The position numbers were made by a program, and so were the translations under genes. From URNF01 sp045594105 (lineage in GTDB: Bacteria > Bacillota > Clostridia > Oscillospirales > Acutalibacteraceae): a stretch of DNA of 54,322 nt. Shown here in pieces: positions 7,148 to 15,760 of the stretch. How positions within the stretch are numbered: the stretch's first letter is position 1; every line of letters begins with the position of its first letter. The notes beneath the pieces are model-generated. The model did no database searches. It had not been told where the DNA came from and saw nothing but the letters and a program-made list of their open reading frames with translations. The DNA lies in NCBI GenBank assembly GCA_045594105.1, contig JAZNXY010000045.1, positions 1-54,322 on the forward strand. Direction: 5' to 3'.

Positions 7148-8237
7148 ATCTTTGGCTTTTTCGGGCTTTCGTAATCTGAAAGACGAAAAAATAGAATTGT
7201 CCGGCGGCGTTAATATTCTGTACGGTGATAATGCACAGGGAAAAACCAATTTATTAGAGGCGTGTTGGCTTTTTACCGGCGGAAAAAGCTTCCGTGGTGC
7301 AAAGGACAGCGAGCTTATTGCCTTTAACAGAGAAAAAGCCACCCTTTCCGCTTCCTTTTATGCAGGCGAAAGAACACAAACGGCGGAAATTGAAATTGTT
7401 AAACGCAGATTGCTTACCTTAAACGGTATAAAACAGAAATCGCCTACCGCCATTACCGGCAGATTTTGTGCGGTTGTGTTTTGTCCGGCACATTTACATT
7501 TGGTGTCGGGGTCTCCTGAGGAAAGACGGCGGTTTATTGACAGTGCATATTGTCAGCTGCGTCCCGCTTACATAAAAATCCTTTCGGAATATCAAAAGAT
7601 ATTAACCCAAAGGAATGCGTTGCTCAAAATGCTCAAAAGCGGAGAAATGGACAGAAATACCGTTTTAAGCCAGTTGTCTGTATGGGATGAGGCATTGGCC
7701 ACCGCCGCTGCGAAAGTGACCTTTGCACGCTTAAAATACATCAAAAAGCTGCTGCCTGAATGTGCGGCCGTATATAACGGTCTGTCCGGCGGCAAGGAAC
7801 AGCTTACCATTGCACTTTCTACCGCTGTAGAGCCCACAGAATCGGTTGTTCAGCTGTATGAGCAGTACCGCTTGAAAATCGCAGAGGCAAGACCGCAGGA
7901 TATTGCGGCGGGCTTTTCCACTGTCGGTGCACACCGCGAGGATGTACATATCACATTAGACGGTATTTCCGCTAAAGATTTCGGCTCGCAAGGACAAAAA
8001 CGCTCCTGCGTGCTGGCATTAAAGCTGGCGGAGGCCTCTCTTCTCAAAGAGGTGACCGGAGAACAGCCCATTGCCCTTCTCGACGATGTGATGAGTGAGC
8101 TGGATATTGGCAGACAGGATTATATCTTAAACCATATCCACGATTGGCAGGTGCTGATTACCTGTTGTGACCACGTGGCTATCGAAAGACAGACAGGTGG
8201 CAAGGTATTTCATATACAAAACGGAAAAATATTATAA
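7137..8237 (+). CDS. recF: DNA replication/repair ATPase RecF
   Basis: This 366-residue SMC-like ATPase helps load RecA at gaps during recombinational repair. Walker A is GDNAQGKT at 30-37, the ABC-type signature is in FGSQGQKR, and Walker B is in IALLDDVMSELD. The first codon is TTG, inside the S4 gene. It gives the canonical MRIESLAFSGFRN start, so the unusual start codon is well supported. The low start efficiency and overlap suggest low expression. Confidence 0.95.
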   Translation: MRIESLAFSGFRNLKDEKIELSGGVNILYGDNAQGKTNLLEACWLFTGGKSFRGAKDSELIAFNREKATLSASFYAGERTQTAEIEIVKRRLLTLNGIKQKSPTAITGRFCAVVFCPAHLHLVSGSPEERRRFIDSAYCQLRPAYIKILSEYQKILTQRNALLKMLKSGEMDRNTVLSQLSVWDEALATAAAKVTFARLKYIKKLLPECAAVYNGLSGGKEQLTIALSTAVEPTESVVQLYEQYRLKIAEARPQDIAAGFSTVGAHREDVHITLDGISAKDFGSQGQKRSCVLALKLAEASLLKEVTGEQPIALLDDVMSELDIGRQDYILNHIHDWQVLITCCDHVAIERQTGGKVFHIQNGKIL

Positions 8238-8264
8238 TTTTATACTATTTGTAAAGGAAAAAGT

Positions 8265-8528
8265 ATGTATTTACATGTAGGAAACGACGTCGTAGTACGT
8301 TCTCGGGACATTATCGGTGTATTCGATATGGAGAATACCACCGTGTCCAAGCTGACACGACAGTTTTTGGCAGATGCACAAAAAGGCGGCAGGGTAGTGA
8401 ATGTTACCAACGAGCTGCCGAAATCCTTTATCGTGTGTGAGCACGAGGGGGATGAAACGGTATATATTTCGCAAATATCCGCTGCGACCCTTCGTGGCAG
8501 AGCAAAACAGAGAATGAAGAAAAGATAA
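8265..8528 (+). CDS. remB: Extracellular matrix regulatory protein RemB (DUF370)
   Basis: This 87-residue protein has the RemA/RemB family start MYLHVGNDVVVRSRDIIGVF and the segment PKSFIVCE. In B. subtilis the RemA relative binds DNA as a ring-shaped oligomer and activates matrix and osmoprotectant genes, while RemB (YaaB) lies between recF and gyrB exactly as here. A DNA-binding role in this organism is inferred. The polysaccharide operon in this window would be a natural target to test. Confidence 0.88.
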   Translation: MYLHVGNDVVVRSRDIIGVFDMENTTVSKLTRQFLADAQKGGRVVNVTNELPKSFIVCEHEGDETVYISQISAATLRGRAKQRMKKR

Positions 8529-8542
8529 AGGGGAAAACGTAA

Positions 8543-10504
8543 ATGGCAGACGAAAAGGATTTGGAAATGAGCGTAGAAGAGATGGTTAAACCCGATGATA
8601 CGGCGTATGACGCCAGCCAAATACAGGTTCTGGAGGGTCTGGAAGCGGTAAGAAAGAGACCCGGTATGTATATCGGCTCTACCGGTCCGCGCGGTTTGCA
8701 CCATTTGGTGTATGAAATCGTGGATAACTCTATCGACGAGGCACTTGCGGGCTATTGTAGCCATATTGAAGTGGATATTCTGCCCGGCGATATTATCTCT
8801 GTTCGGGATAACGGCCGTGGTATCCCCGTTGACATCAACGAAAAATTAGGATTACCTGCGGTGACGGTGGTTTTGACCGTTCTGCACGCAGGCGGTAAGT
8901 TCGGCGGCAGCGGCTATAAGGTTTCGGGCGGCTTGCACGGCGTTGGTTCGTCGGTTGTAAACGCACTTTCCGAATGGATGGAGGTAGAAATCTCCCGTGA
9001 CGGAAAGGTACACGCACAGCGCTTTGAACGTGGTACCCCTGTCAACGACCTCACCGTTATCGGTGATGCTGCCGAAACCGGCACGCTCATTCGTTTTAAG
9101 GCGGATGCGCAGATTTTCAGTGAAACCACCGAATATGAGTTTGAGGTACTGCAAAAACGTTTGCGTGAACAGGCGTTTCTGAATGCGGGCTTAAAAATTA
9201 CACTCGCTGACCGCAGAGACAGCGAACATATCATTGAAGAAGAATATTGCTATGAGGGCGGTATCTCCTCCTTCGTAGATTTCTTGAATAAGGTCCGTGG
9301 TAACGTGCCGCTGCATGAGCAGGTGGTGCATATGACCTTGGCAAAGGGCGATGCTGTCGCAGAGGTGGCGTTCCAGTATAACGACAGTTATAACGAGACC
9401 ATTATTTCCTTTGCGAACAATATTCACACGGTAGACGGCGGTACGCACGAGGATTCCTTCAAAAAGGCGATTACCCGCATCTTAAATGACTACGCACGCC
9501 GATATAAAATGCTCAAAGACGGTGATTCCAACTTAAAAGGCGATGACGTGCGTGAAGGTCTTACGGCGGTGATCAGTGTCAAGCTTACCGACGCACAGTT
9601 TGAAGGACAGACCAAAGCAAAGCTCGGCAATACCTCTATGGGTACCCTTGTCAACCAGCTGTTGAATGAAAAGCTGGTACCGTATCTGGATGAGAACCCT
9701 GCTGTCGGCAGAGCCATTTTAGATAAGTGTATCAATGCCGCCCGTGTGCGTGAGGCCGCACAAAAGGCGAGAGAAAATGCACGGAACAATAAAAAATTGT
9801 CCGCCACACGTATGCCGGAAAAACTCGCTGACTGTATCTGGACCGATGCAGACCGCACCGAACTGTACATCGTCGAGGGTGATTCCGCAGGCGGCTCTGC
9901 AATTCAGGGCAGAGACAGAAACTATCAGGCAATTTTGCCGTTGTGGGGCAAAATGCTGAACGTAGAAAAGGCACGCATCGATAAAGTATACAGCAACGAA
10001 AAGCTGCTGCCCGTTGTGGTGGCACTCGGCTGCGGTATCGGCGAGGATTTCGATATTTCCAAGCTCCGTTACGGCAAAATCATCATTATGGCGGATGCTG
10101 ACGTCGACGGCTCGCATATCCGTACCCTGCTGCTTACCTTCTTCTTCCGTTATATGAGACCTCTTGTTGACGAAGGGCACATTTATATCGCACAGCCCCC
10201 GCTGTTTAAGGTGTTTAAGGGTAAACAGGTGCGATATGCGTTCTCTGACGAGGAAAGAGATGCATATATTGAAGAGCTCGGCGGCAATGCCGATGTACAG
10301 CGCTACAAGGGTCTTGGTGAAATGGATCCCGAGCAGCTTTGGGAAACCACTATGGATCCTGCGTTCCGTACCATGCTTAAGGTTACCTTAAGCGATGCTA
10401 TTGCTGCGGACGAAACCTTCTCCATTTTGATGGGCGATAAGGTAGAGCCCCGTAAGGAGTTTATTGAGAAAAACGCACAGTATGTGCAGAATCTGGATAT
10501 CTAA
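8543..10504 (+). CDS. gyrB: DNA gyrase subunit B
   Basis: This 653-residue ATPase subunit of gyrase has a GHKL fold with VRKRPGMYIGST and IVDNSIDEA. The transducer follows, then the TOPRIM metal sites EGDSAGGSA and DADVDGSHI, and a C-terminal segment with RYKGLGEMDPEQLWETTM. Length is that of Gram-positive GyrB without the insert of enterobacteria. It works with GyrA, but here two membrane-protein genes lie between the two subunits instead of the usual direct junction. Confidence 0.97.
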   Translation: MADEKDLEMSVEEMVKPDDTAYDASQIQVLEGLEAVRKRPGMYIGSTGPRGLHHLVYEIVDNSIDEALAGYCSHIEVDILPGDIISVRDNGRGIPVDINEKLGLPAVTVVLTVLHAGGKFGGSGYKVSGGLHGVGSSVVNALSEWMEVEISRDGKVHAQRFERGTPVNDLTVIGDAAETGTLIRFKADAQIFSETTEYEFEVLQKRLREQAFLNAGLKITLADRRDSEHIIEEEYCYEGGISSFVDFLNKVRGNVPLHEQVVHMTLAKGDAVAEVAFQYNDSYNETIISFANNIHTVDGGTHEDSFKKAITRILNDYARRYKMLKDGDSNLKGDDVREGLTAVISVKLTDAQFEGQTKAKLGNTSMGTLVNQLLNEKLVPYLDENPAVGRAILDKCINAARVREAAQKARENARNNKKLSATRMPEKLADCIWTDADRTELYIVEGDSAGGSAIQGRDRNYQAILPLWGKMLNVEKARIDKVYSNEKLLPVVVALGCGIGEDFDISKLRYGKIIIMADADVDGSHIRTLLLTFFFRYMRPLVDEGHIYIAQPPLFKVFKGKQVRYAFSDEERDAYIEELGGNADVQRYKGLGEMDPEQLWETTMDPAFRTMLKVTLSDAIAADETFSILMGDKVEPRKEFIEKNAQYVQNLDI

Positions 10505-10517
10505 AGAAGGGTGTCGC

Positions 10518-11063
10518 ATGAAAACAAAACACAAAATTGAGTTTTCGGTGTCCTGCACGGCAGAGGAGCACGAAAAAGCATGGTTTACGGTGCAATACCG
10601 CTGTGGCGTTCTGCAGTTCTGGTGGGTTGTATTTTTCCTTTCGCTTTCGCTTATCGGTGCGGCATCGTATATGTTGCTTTTCAAACAGCAGACGGACCTG
10701 TTTTTGCTCGCAATTGCCTTTTGTGCTCTGTCAATTCTTTTACCGATAGTATATTTTCCGATTGTTATACCGCACGTAAACAAAAGACGGCGTCATTACC
10801 TTGAAAAATATATGGCAACGGGGGAAAGAACCCTTACGGTTTTTTCCCATTCCATATCGGTAAGCTCCAAGATTGTTTCCACCGATATTCCGTTTTCGGA
10901 TTGTAAGTTTTTTGTGGAAAAGAAGGATTTTTTCCTGCTGATTGAAAGCAGACGCAGCTATTTGATTATTCCCAAGCGGGAAATACCGGAACACGAGATG
11001 AAGGAACTGAAAAAGCGGTTAAAACGAGGGTCTCTTTGGTACCGCCTGTTCCACAGAGGGTAA
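10518..11063 (+). CDS. YcxB-like membrane protein, single unit
   Basis: This protein has 181 residues, with the start chosen at the ATG behind AAAGAAGGG. Two transmembrane helices (about 34-53 and 58-82) are followed by a beta-rich cytoplasmic domain. That domain contains GERTLTVFSHSISVSS, DIPFSDCKFFVEKKDFFLL and YLIIPKREIPEHEM. This pattern (two helices then a PH-like YcxB domain ending in an IPKR strand) is widespread in clostridia and has no known function. The next gene repeats the same design twice. It is probably co-transcribed with gyrB (13-base gap). Confidence 0.75.
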   Translation: MKTKHKIEFSVSCTAEEHEKAWFTVQYRCGVLQFWWVVFFLSLSLIGAASYMLLFKQQTDLFLLAIAFCALSILLPIVYFPIVIPHVNKRRRHYLEKYMATGERTLTVFSHSISVSSKIVSTDIPFSDCKFFVEKKDFFLLIESRRSYLIIPKREIPEHEMKELKKRLKRGSLWYRLFHRG

Positions 11064-11064
11064 T

Positions 11065-12177
11065 ATGGAAAACGAAATGGAAAAAGACAACGCCCTTTCC
11101 TTTGGTGTGGGGCTGAACAAAACCGAATATGTACTTTTCCAAAAGACAATGACAAGGTTTACATCGGGTAGACGGATTTTTCGGGTAATTTCCCTGCTGA
11201 TTATACTGTTTCTCTGTATGACGGCAATGGATATTGTCAGAAATCAACCGGAAAAGCTGAAGGATCCTGTGTTTTTACTGTCTTTGTTGGTGTTTGCGGC
11301 TTTGCTTGTTTGCTGGATCGTTTTACCGAGGGTTGCCGAAAACCGCCGTTTTGTAAAAGGGTATGAAGATGCCATAGCAGGCGGACAGGTATTTGACGGT
11401 ATGGTGACGGTGAACACCGATGGGGTGACAAAGGTTACCGAAAGCGGCAGTGTTATCCTGTCCTTTGACCGTGATTTGCTGTTTATGGAGCAAAAGGAAA
11501 TGTTTATTTTCGTAAACCGTTTCGGGCAGGGAATCGTGTTGCCTGCCAGATGCTTGACCGCAGAGGATGCGGCGGCGGTACGGTTTATGGCACAACGGTA
11601 TATCAATCCTCGTTTCTACGTGGTGAAAGGGAAAATACAGCCGACCGCAACTAATCGGATGGAGCTTTCACCTGTTACACCGCCCGCAGTGCTGTATACC
11701 TTTACGGTACAGTACGACGAAAAAGAGAAAAAAGCACTGATACAAAACATTATCAGACGGGATTTTGCCCGTACAGCGCCGCTGTACTTCCTGTTTTGCT
11801 TTTTACTGTCGGTGTCGGCAGGTCTGGATAACGGCTTTTTGACCGCTGCTGTCACTTTTTGGATTGCGATTGCACTGTTTATCGGTTTAAAAGCACTTTT
11901 TTGGGTGCCACGGTATAAACGGGCAGGATATACCCAAGAGCTGCTCACCGTCACCTTTAACGAACGTGCGGTTGTGATTGAGAAAAAGGACCATCCCGTT
12001 TTACAAAAGGTGATACTGCAGTGGCGGGATATCGCACATGCGGTAGAAAGCGAAGACACAATAGAAATCTACAATAAAAAACAGTATATATATATCCCGA
12101 AACGCTGTGTGGGCGATATGGATTTTCTGCGCAGCATTGTGAATGAAAAGATGAACGCACGAGAAAGGAACGAATAA
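11065..12177 (+). CDS. YcxB-like membrane protein, tandem two-unit form
   Basis: This 370-residue protein contains two copies of the unit seen in the preceding gene. Each copy has a beta strand region, two transmembrane helices (about 36-55 and 68-88, then about 238-256 and 262-282), and a YcxB/PH-like domain. The domains end in GIVLPARCL in the first copy and YIYIPKRCV in the second. No catalytic motif is visible. It starts one base after the previous stop and ends three bases before gyrA, so it is part of the gyrase operon. A shared membrane or regulatory role is possible but not shown. Confidence 0.75.
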   Translation: MENEMEKDNALSFGVGLNKTEYVLFQKTMTRFTSGRRIFRVISLLIILFLCMTAMDIVRNQPEKLKDPVFLLSLLVFAALLVCWIVLPRVAENRRFVKGYEDAIAGGQVFDGMVTVNTDGVTKVTESGSVILSFDRDLLFMEQKEMFIFVNRFGQGIVLPARCLTAEDAAAVRFMAQRYINPRFYVVKGKIQPTATNRMELSPVTPPAVLYTFTVQYDEKEKKALIQNIIRRDFARTAPLYFLFCFLLSVSAGLDNGFLTAAVTFWIAIALFIGLKALFWVPRYKRAGYTQELLTVTFNERAVVIEKKDHPVLQKVILQWRDIAHAVESEDTIEIYNKKQYIYIPKRCVGDMDFLRSIVNEKMNARERNE

Positions 12178-12180
12178 AGT

Positions 12181-14769
12181 ATGGACGAACAAAACATTAC
12201 CAATGAAACCACCGTCCCTGTAGAAACGGCAGGAGGGGAAACTCCAACCAAGGTGGTACCGGTAGATCTGGAAAAGGAAATGAAAAAAAGTTTCCTTGAA
12301 TATTCTATGTCGGTTATCGTATCCCGTGCGTTGCCGGACGTGCGTGACGGCTTGAAGCCCGTACACCGCCGTATTCTGTATACCATGCATGAAAACGGTC
12401 TGACCCCCGACAAAGCGTACCGTAAGTGTGCGGATACGGTCGGTGCAGTGCTTGGCCGTTATCATCCGCACGGTGACGCCTCCGTTTATGATGCCATGGT
12501 ACGTATGGCGCAGAACTTTTCACTGCGGTATCCGCTAATTGACGGTCACGGTAACTTCGGTTCTATTGACGGTCACCCTGCGGCTGCTTACCGTTATACC
12601 GAGTCCCGTATGAGCAAAATGTCGCTGGATATGCTGGCGGACATCGAAAAGGAAACGGTTGATTTTACCGGTAACTACGATGACCGTCTGCAAGAGCCGG
12701 TTGTACTGCCTTCCCGCTTCCCAAACCTTATCGTGAACGGGTCTATGGGTATTGCGGTCGGTATGGCGACCAATATTCCGCCGCACAACCTGTGTGAAGT
12801 GGTGGATGCTATCTGTCTGCTGATTGATAACCCCGAAGCCGAGCTTGTGGATATTATGGAACACATCAAAGGTCCCGATTTCCCGACCGGCGGTGTTATT
12901 ATGGGCCATGCGGGCATCCGTGCCGCCTATGCGACCGGCCGTGGCAGAATTATTGTGCGTTCCAAAGCGGAAATTGAGGAGCACGGCAATCATAGCCGCA
13001 TTGTTATCAGCGAAATTCCGTACCAGGTCAACAAGCTGAAAATGGTGAAATCCATTATCGACCTTGTGGACTCCAAGCGTGTGGAGGGTATCCGTGACGT
13101 TGTGGACCATTCCAGTAAGGAAGGTATGCGCATTGTCATTGATCTGAAAAAGGATGCCGTTCCGCAGGTGGTCTTAAATCAGTTGTACGCCTATACTGAG
13201 ATGCAGAGCACCTTTGGCGTGATTTTGCTGTGCCTCGTGAACGGTGTGCCGCGTATTCTGAACTTAAAACAGATTTTAGAGGAGTATATCAAGTTCCAGC
13301 AGGAGGTTATCACACGCCGTTGCCTGTTCGAGCTGCGTAAAGCGAGAGATAAAGCACACATTTTGGATGCATTGCACACGGCAGTCGATTTTATCGACGA
13401 GGTTATTGAGATGATTCGTTCCTCTGCGGATACTCCCGAAGCAAAAGCACGCTTAATGGAACGCTTTGGCTTTGACGAGGTACAGGCAGAAGCGATTGTC
13501 CAGATGCGTTTGCGCCAGCTGTCCGGTCTGGAAAGACAGAAAATTGAGGACGAACTGGCGGCTTTACGTGCCCGTATCGCAGAGCTCGAGGGCATTTTGG
13601 CGGATGAAAATAAAATCCGTGCGATTGTGAAGGAAGAATGCCTGCGTATGCGTGATAAATACGGTGATGCACGTCGTACCGAAATCTCCTTTGTGTCTGG
13701 TGAGGTGGATATTGAAGATCTGATTCCCGAAGAGGATTGCGTGCTGACCATGACCTCGCTTGGCTACATCAAACGCCAGCCCGCCGACACCTACCGTGCA
13801 CAGCGTCGTGGCGGCAGAGGCGTTGTGGGTATGGGTACACGTGAGGAGGACTACACCAACACCATGTTTGCGTGCAGCACCCACGATTATATCTATTTCT
13901 TCACCTCTTACGGTAAAGTATACCGCCTGAAAGCATACGAGGTGCCGGAGGGTGCACGTACGGCGAAGGGTATGAATATTGTCAATATCCTGCCGATTGA
14001 GAAGGAAGAGAAGGTTACCGCCATTATCCGCAGAGAAGGCGAGGATATGTCGGGGTATCTGTGTATGGTTACCCGCAAAGGTATTATCAAACGTACCAAG
14101 CTGGAAGCATACGCCAATATCCGTAAAAACGGCTTGATTGCTATTGACCTTGACGAAGGTGACGAGCTGGCTTGGGTGCATCTCACCGACGGTGAGCAGA
14201 CCCTGCTGGTTGCTACCCGTGACGGTATGGCTATCCGTTTTGACGAAAATGACGCACGTGTTGTGGGCAGAACCGCACGCGGTGTCCGTGCAATCTCTCT
14301 CCGTGAAGGTGACGAGGTTGTGGGTATGGAGCTGTGTAAAGAGGGACAGACCCTGCTTACCGTTTCCGAAACCGGTTACGGCAGACGCAGTGATCTGGAG
14401 GATTACCGTATCCAGTCCAGAGCAGGTAAGGGTATCACCAACTACCACGCCGCTACCCACGGCAAGGTTGCAGGTATTAAGATGGTGGACGGCACCGAAG
14501 ACGTTATCCTCATCTCCGCTGACGGTATCATCATTCGTATCCTGTCCGAAGAGGTGCGTTTATGTCACCGTCCGTCTAAGGGCGTGCGTGTGATGCGTAT
14601 CGGTGAAGGCAATCGCATTGTGGCGATGGCTTGTGTACCGCACGACGATGACGAGGAAACCACCCACCTGGAAGATGACGGCAGCGAAAATCCCGATGAA
14701 GGTGCACTGCTTCCCGAAGAGGAAGCTGCAGAGGAAGCTGCAGCCCCCGAGGAAGCACCTGCGGAATAA
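12181..14769 (+). CDS. gyrA: DNA gyrase subunit A
   Basis: This 862-residue breakage-reunion subunit of gyrase has the active-site tyrosine in AYRYTESRM (Tyr139). The GyrA box is QRRGGRGV, and six beta-pinwheel repeats of DNA-wrapping type make up the C-terminal half. An acidic tail (about 822-862) follows. In the quinolone-response segment (HGDASVYDAMVR) the residue aligned with E. coli Ser83 is Ala100, while the Asp87 equivalent (Asp104) is kept. Start: ATG four bases after the previous stop, with GAAAGGAA upstream. Confidence 0.97.
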   Translation: MDEQNITNETTVPVETAGGETPTKVVPVDLEKEMKKSFLEYSMSVIVSRALPDVRDGLKPVHRRILYTMHENGLTPDKAYRKCADTVGAVLGRYHPHGDASVYDAMVRMAQNFSLRYPLIDGHGNFGSIDGHPAAAYRYTESRMSKMSLDMLADIEKETVDFTGNYDDRLQEPVVLPSRFPNLIVNGSMGIAVGMATNIPPHNLCEVVDAICLLIDNPEAELVDIMEHIKGPDFPTGGVIMGHAGIRAAYATGRGRIIVRSKAEIEEHGNHSRIVISEIPYQVNKLKMVKSIIDLVDSKRVEGIRDVVDHSSKEGMRIVIDLKKDAVPQVVLNQLYAYTEMQSTFGVILLCLVNGVPRILNLKQILEEYIKFQQEVITRRCLFELRKARDKAHILDALHTAVDFIDEVIEMIRSSADTPEAKARLMERFGFDEVQAEAIVQMRLRQLSGLERQKIEDELAALRARIAELEGILADENKIRAIVKEECLRMRDKYGDARRTEISFVSGEVDIEDLIPEEDCVLTMTSLGYIKRQPADTYRAQRRGGRGVVGMGTREEDYTNTMFACSTHDYIYFFTSYGKVYRLKAYEVPEGARTAKGMNIVNILPIEKEEKVTAIIRREGEDMSGYLCMVTRKGIIKRTKLEAYANIRKNGLIAIDLDEGDELAWVHLTDGEQTLLVATRDGMAIRFDENDARVVGRTARGVRAISLREGDEVVGMELCKEGQTLLTVSETGYGRRSDLEDYRIQSRAGKGITNYHAATHGKVAGIKMVDGTEDVILISADGIIIRILSEEVRLCHRPSKGVRVMRIGEGNRIVAMACVPHDDDEETTHLEDDGSENPDEGALLPEEEAAEEAAAPEEAPAE

Positions 14770-14835
14770 CTTGTTACCACAAGATGTGGGCGATATTTAC
14801 TCAAAAGTACTAAAAAACACAAAATAAAGCACTCG

Positions 14836-14901
14836 TTTACAGCGGTTTTATTTTGTAAAAACGTATCATTCTCTGTTTTTATGAATTAAAACCGCTGTAA
14901 A
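14836..14901. repeat. 15-base inverted repeat after gyrA
   Basis: TTTACAGCGGTTTTA (14836-14850) is exactly inverted at 14887-14901, with 36 bases between. There is no T-run directly after it, so a simple terminator is not certain. Termination of gyrA by a long-loop hairpin, or a protein-binding site, are both possible. Confidence 0.55.
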
Positions 14902-14925
14902 ACAGAGGTAAAAACAATTACAAAC

Positions 14926-14950
14926 AGTATATATATGGATAATATATACT
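14926..14950. repeat. A/T-rich inverted repeat
   Basis: AGTATATAT (14926-14934) is inverted at 14942-14950 around a 7-base centre. Similar AGTATATACT-type words occur at 19501-19510 and near 21706, each in intergenic DNA. Confidence 0.4.
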
Positions 14951-14969
14951 AAAAGTTTACAAAAACACC

Positions 14970-14997
14970 TATCGCCCGCAGATCCCTGCGGGCGATA
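14970..14997 (-). terminator. Hairpin, likely terminator of a leftward transcript
   Basis: A perfect 11-base stem (14970-14980 with 14987-14997, loop GATCCC) is followed on the minus strand by TGTTTTTG. The T-run lies on the leftward side, so it fits a transcript coming from the small minus-strand gene at 15135-15323. Between it and that gene (14998-15134) only degenerate repeat-like DNA is seen. Confidence 0.55.
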
Positions 14998-15134
14998 CTG
15001 GGTTTTGATTTAGGGTTGCCCTTTGGGTGATTTTAGGCGGGCGGTATGCCTTGGCAGGAGAAAAACTCTGAAGGATAAAGCGGTGTTTGTCTTACAAGCG
15101 GCTCACCCCTTGTAATGACGGGTAGAGCGACACG

Positions 15135-15323
15135 CTATACAAAAAGATGATTTGGCTTGGCGGAGACAGGGTGCTGCACCGTCAGAAAAAGCGGCTTCTC
15201 TGCAAAGGGGAAGGCGCCTATCCCGGCTTTGTTTTGTTCCCGGTTGGATAAAATGAGCATCAGCAGGATCACCGCCAGTAACACGGCGACGGTGGAAGGG
15301 CGTATCGGTTTTTTATTATGCAT
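15135..15323 (-). CDS. Possible small membrane-anchored peptide
   Basis: A 62-codon reading frame begins at an ATG with a strong AAAGGAGG site seven bases upstream. A basic N-terminus (MHNKKPIRP) is followed by one hydrophobic helix (about 9-24, VAVLLAVILLMLIL). The remaining 38 residues are polar to moderately hydrophobic and presumably extracytoplasmic. A hairpin with T-run lies downstream on the same strand. I do not recognise the family. It stands against the leading-strand direction in the 990-base gap between gyrA and mnmG. It could be a real small gene or a chance frame, and the ribosome site is the main support. Confidence 0.5.
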   Translation of the reverse strand: MHNKKPIRPSTVAVLLAVILLMLILSNREQNKAGIGAFPFAEKPLFLTVQHPVSAKPNHLFV

Positions 15324-15561
15324 TTGCTCTTCCTCCTTTACCGAACAAGCCCTAAAAGACGGTCTGATTTTGTTAAAAAAGATGTTTCGGGGCGATAAAA
15401 ATACGGTTTTACCACCGCACAAAAAACAGCCCCTTTTATTTAATGCGAAGTGTAAAGTATTTATTACACGGGGTAACTTTCGTTTGGATTTTCTTTAGCT
15501 GTATTTTATGGAAAAAACAGCCAAAAACCCTATGATTACGCGGAAAAAGGCACTTTTTGAT

Positions 15562-15676
15562 TGTGGAAAAGTATGTGGAAAAGGTGAAAACTTTTTCGAT
15601 GAAATATACAAAAAGTATAAAACTGCCACCGAAACGACACAAAACAAATGTTTTCGAGCAAATTTTGTGTGAAAAG
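15562..15676 (-). other. Second cluster of DnaA-box-like sites, upstream of mnmG
   Basis: TGTGGAAAA, the complement of TTTTCCACA, occurs at 15562-15570 and 15574-15582. GTGTGAAAA follows near 15668, with A/T-rich DNA around. These are the same 9-mers as in the dnaA-dnaN gap, in inverse orientation. The rest of 15324-15760 has no gene that I can support. Confidence 0.5.
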
Positions 15677-15760
15677 TTGTTGAAAAGTTGAAAAGTGGCG
15701 TACAGCCAAAAAAACAGAGAAAAAACGTATCAAAACCCACCTCCGAAGGGGAGAAAACGT

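Noticed and set aside
15495..15740. Minus-strand frame of about 80 codons over the DnaA-box cluster
   Set aside because: Phe/Cys-rich translation of A/T-rich origin-like DNA, with no ribosome site.
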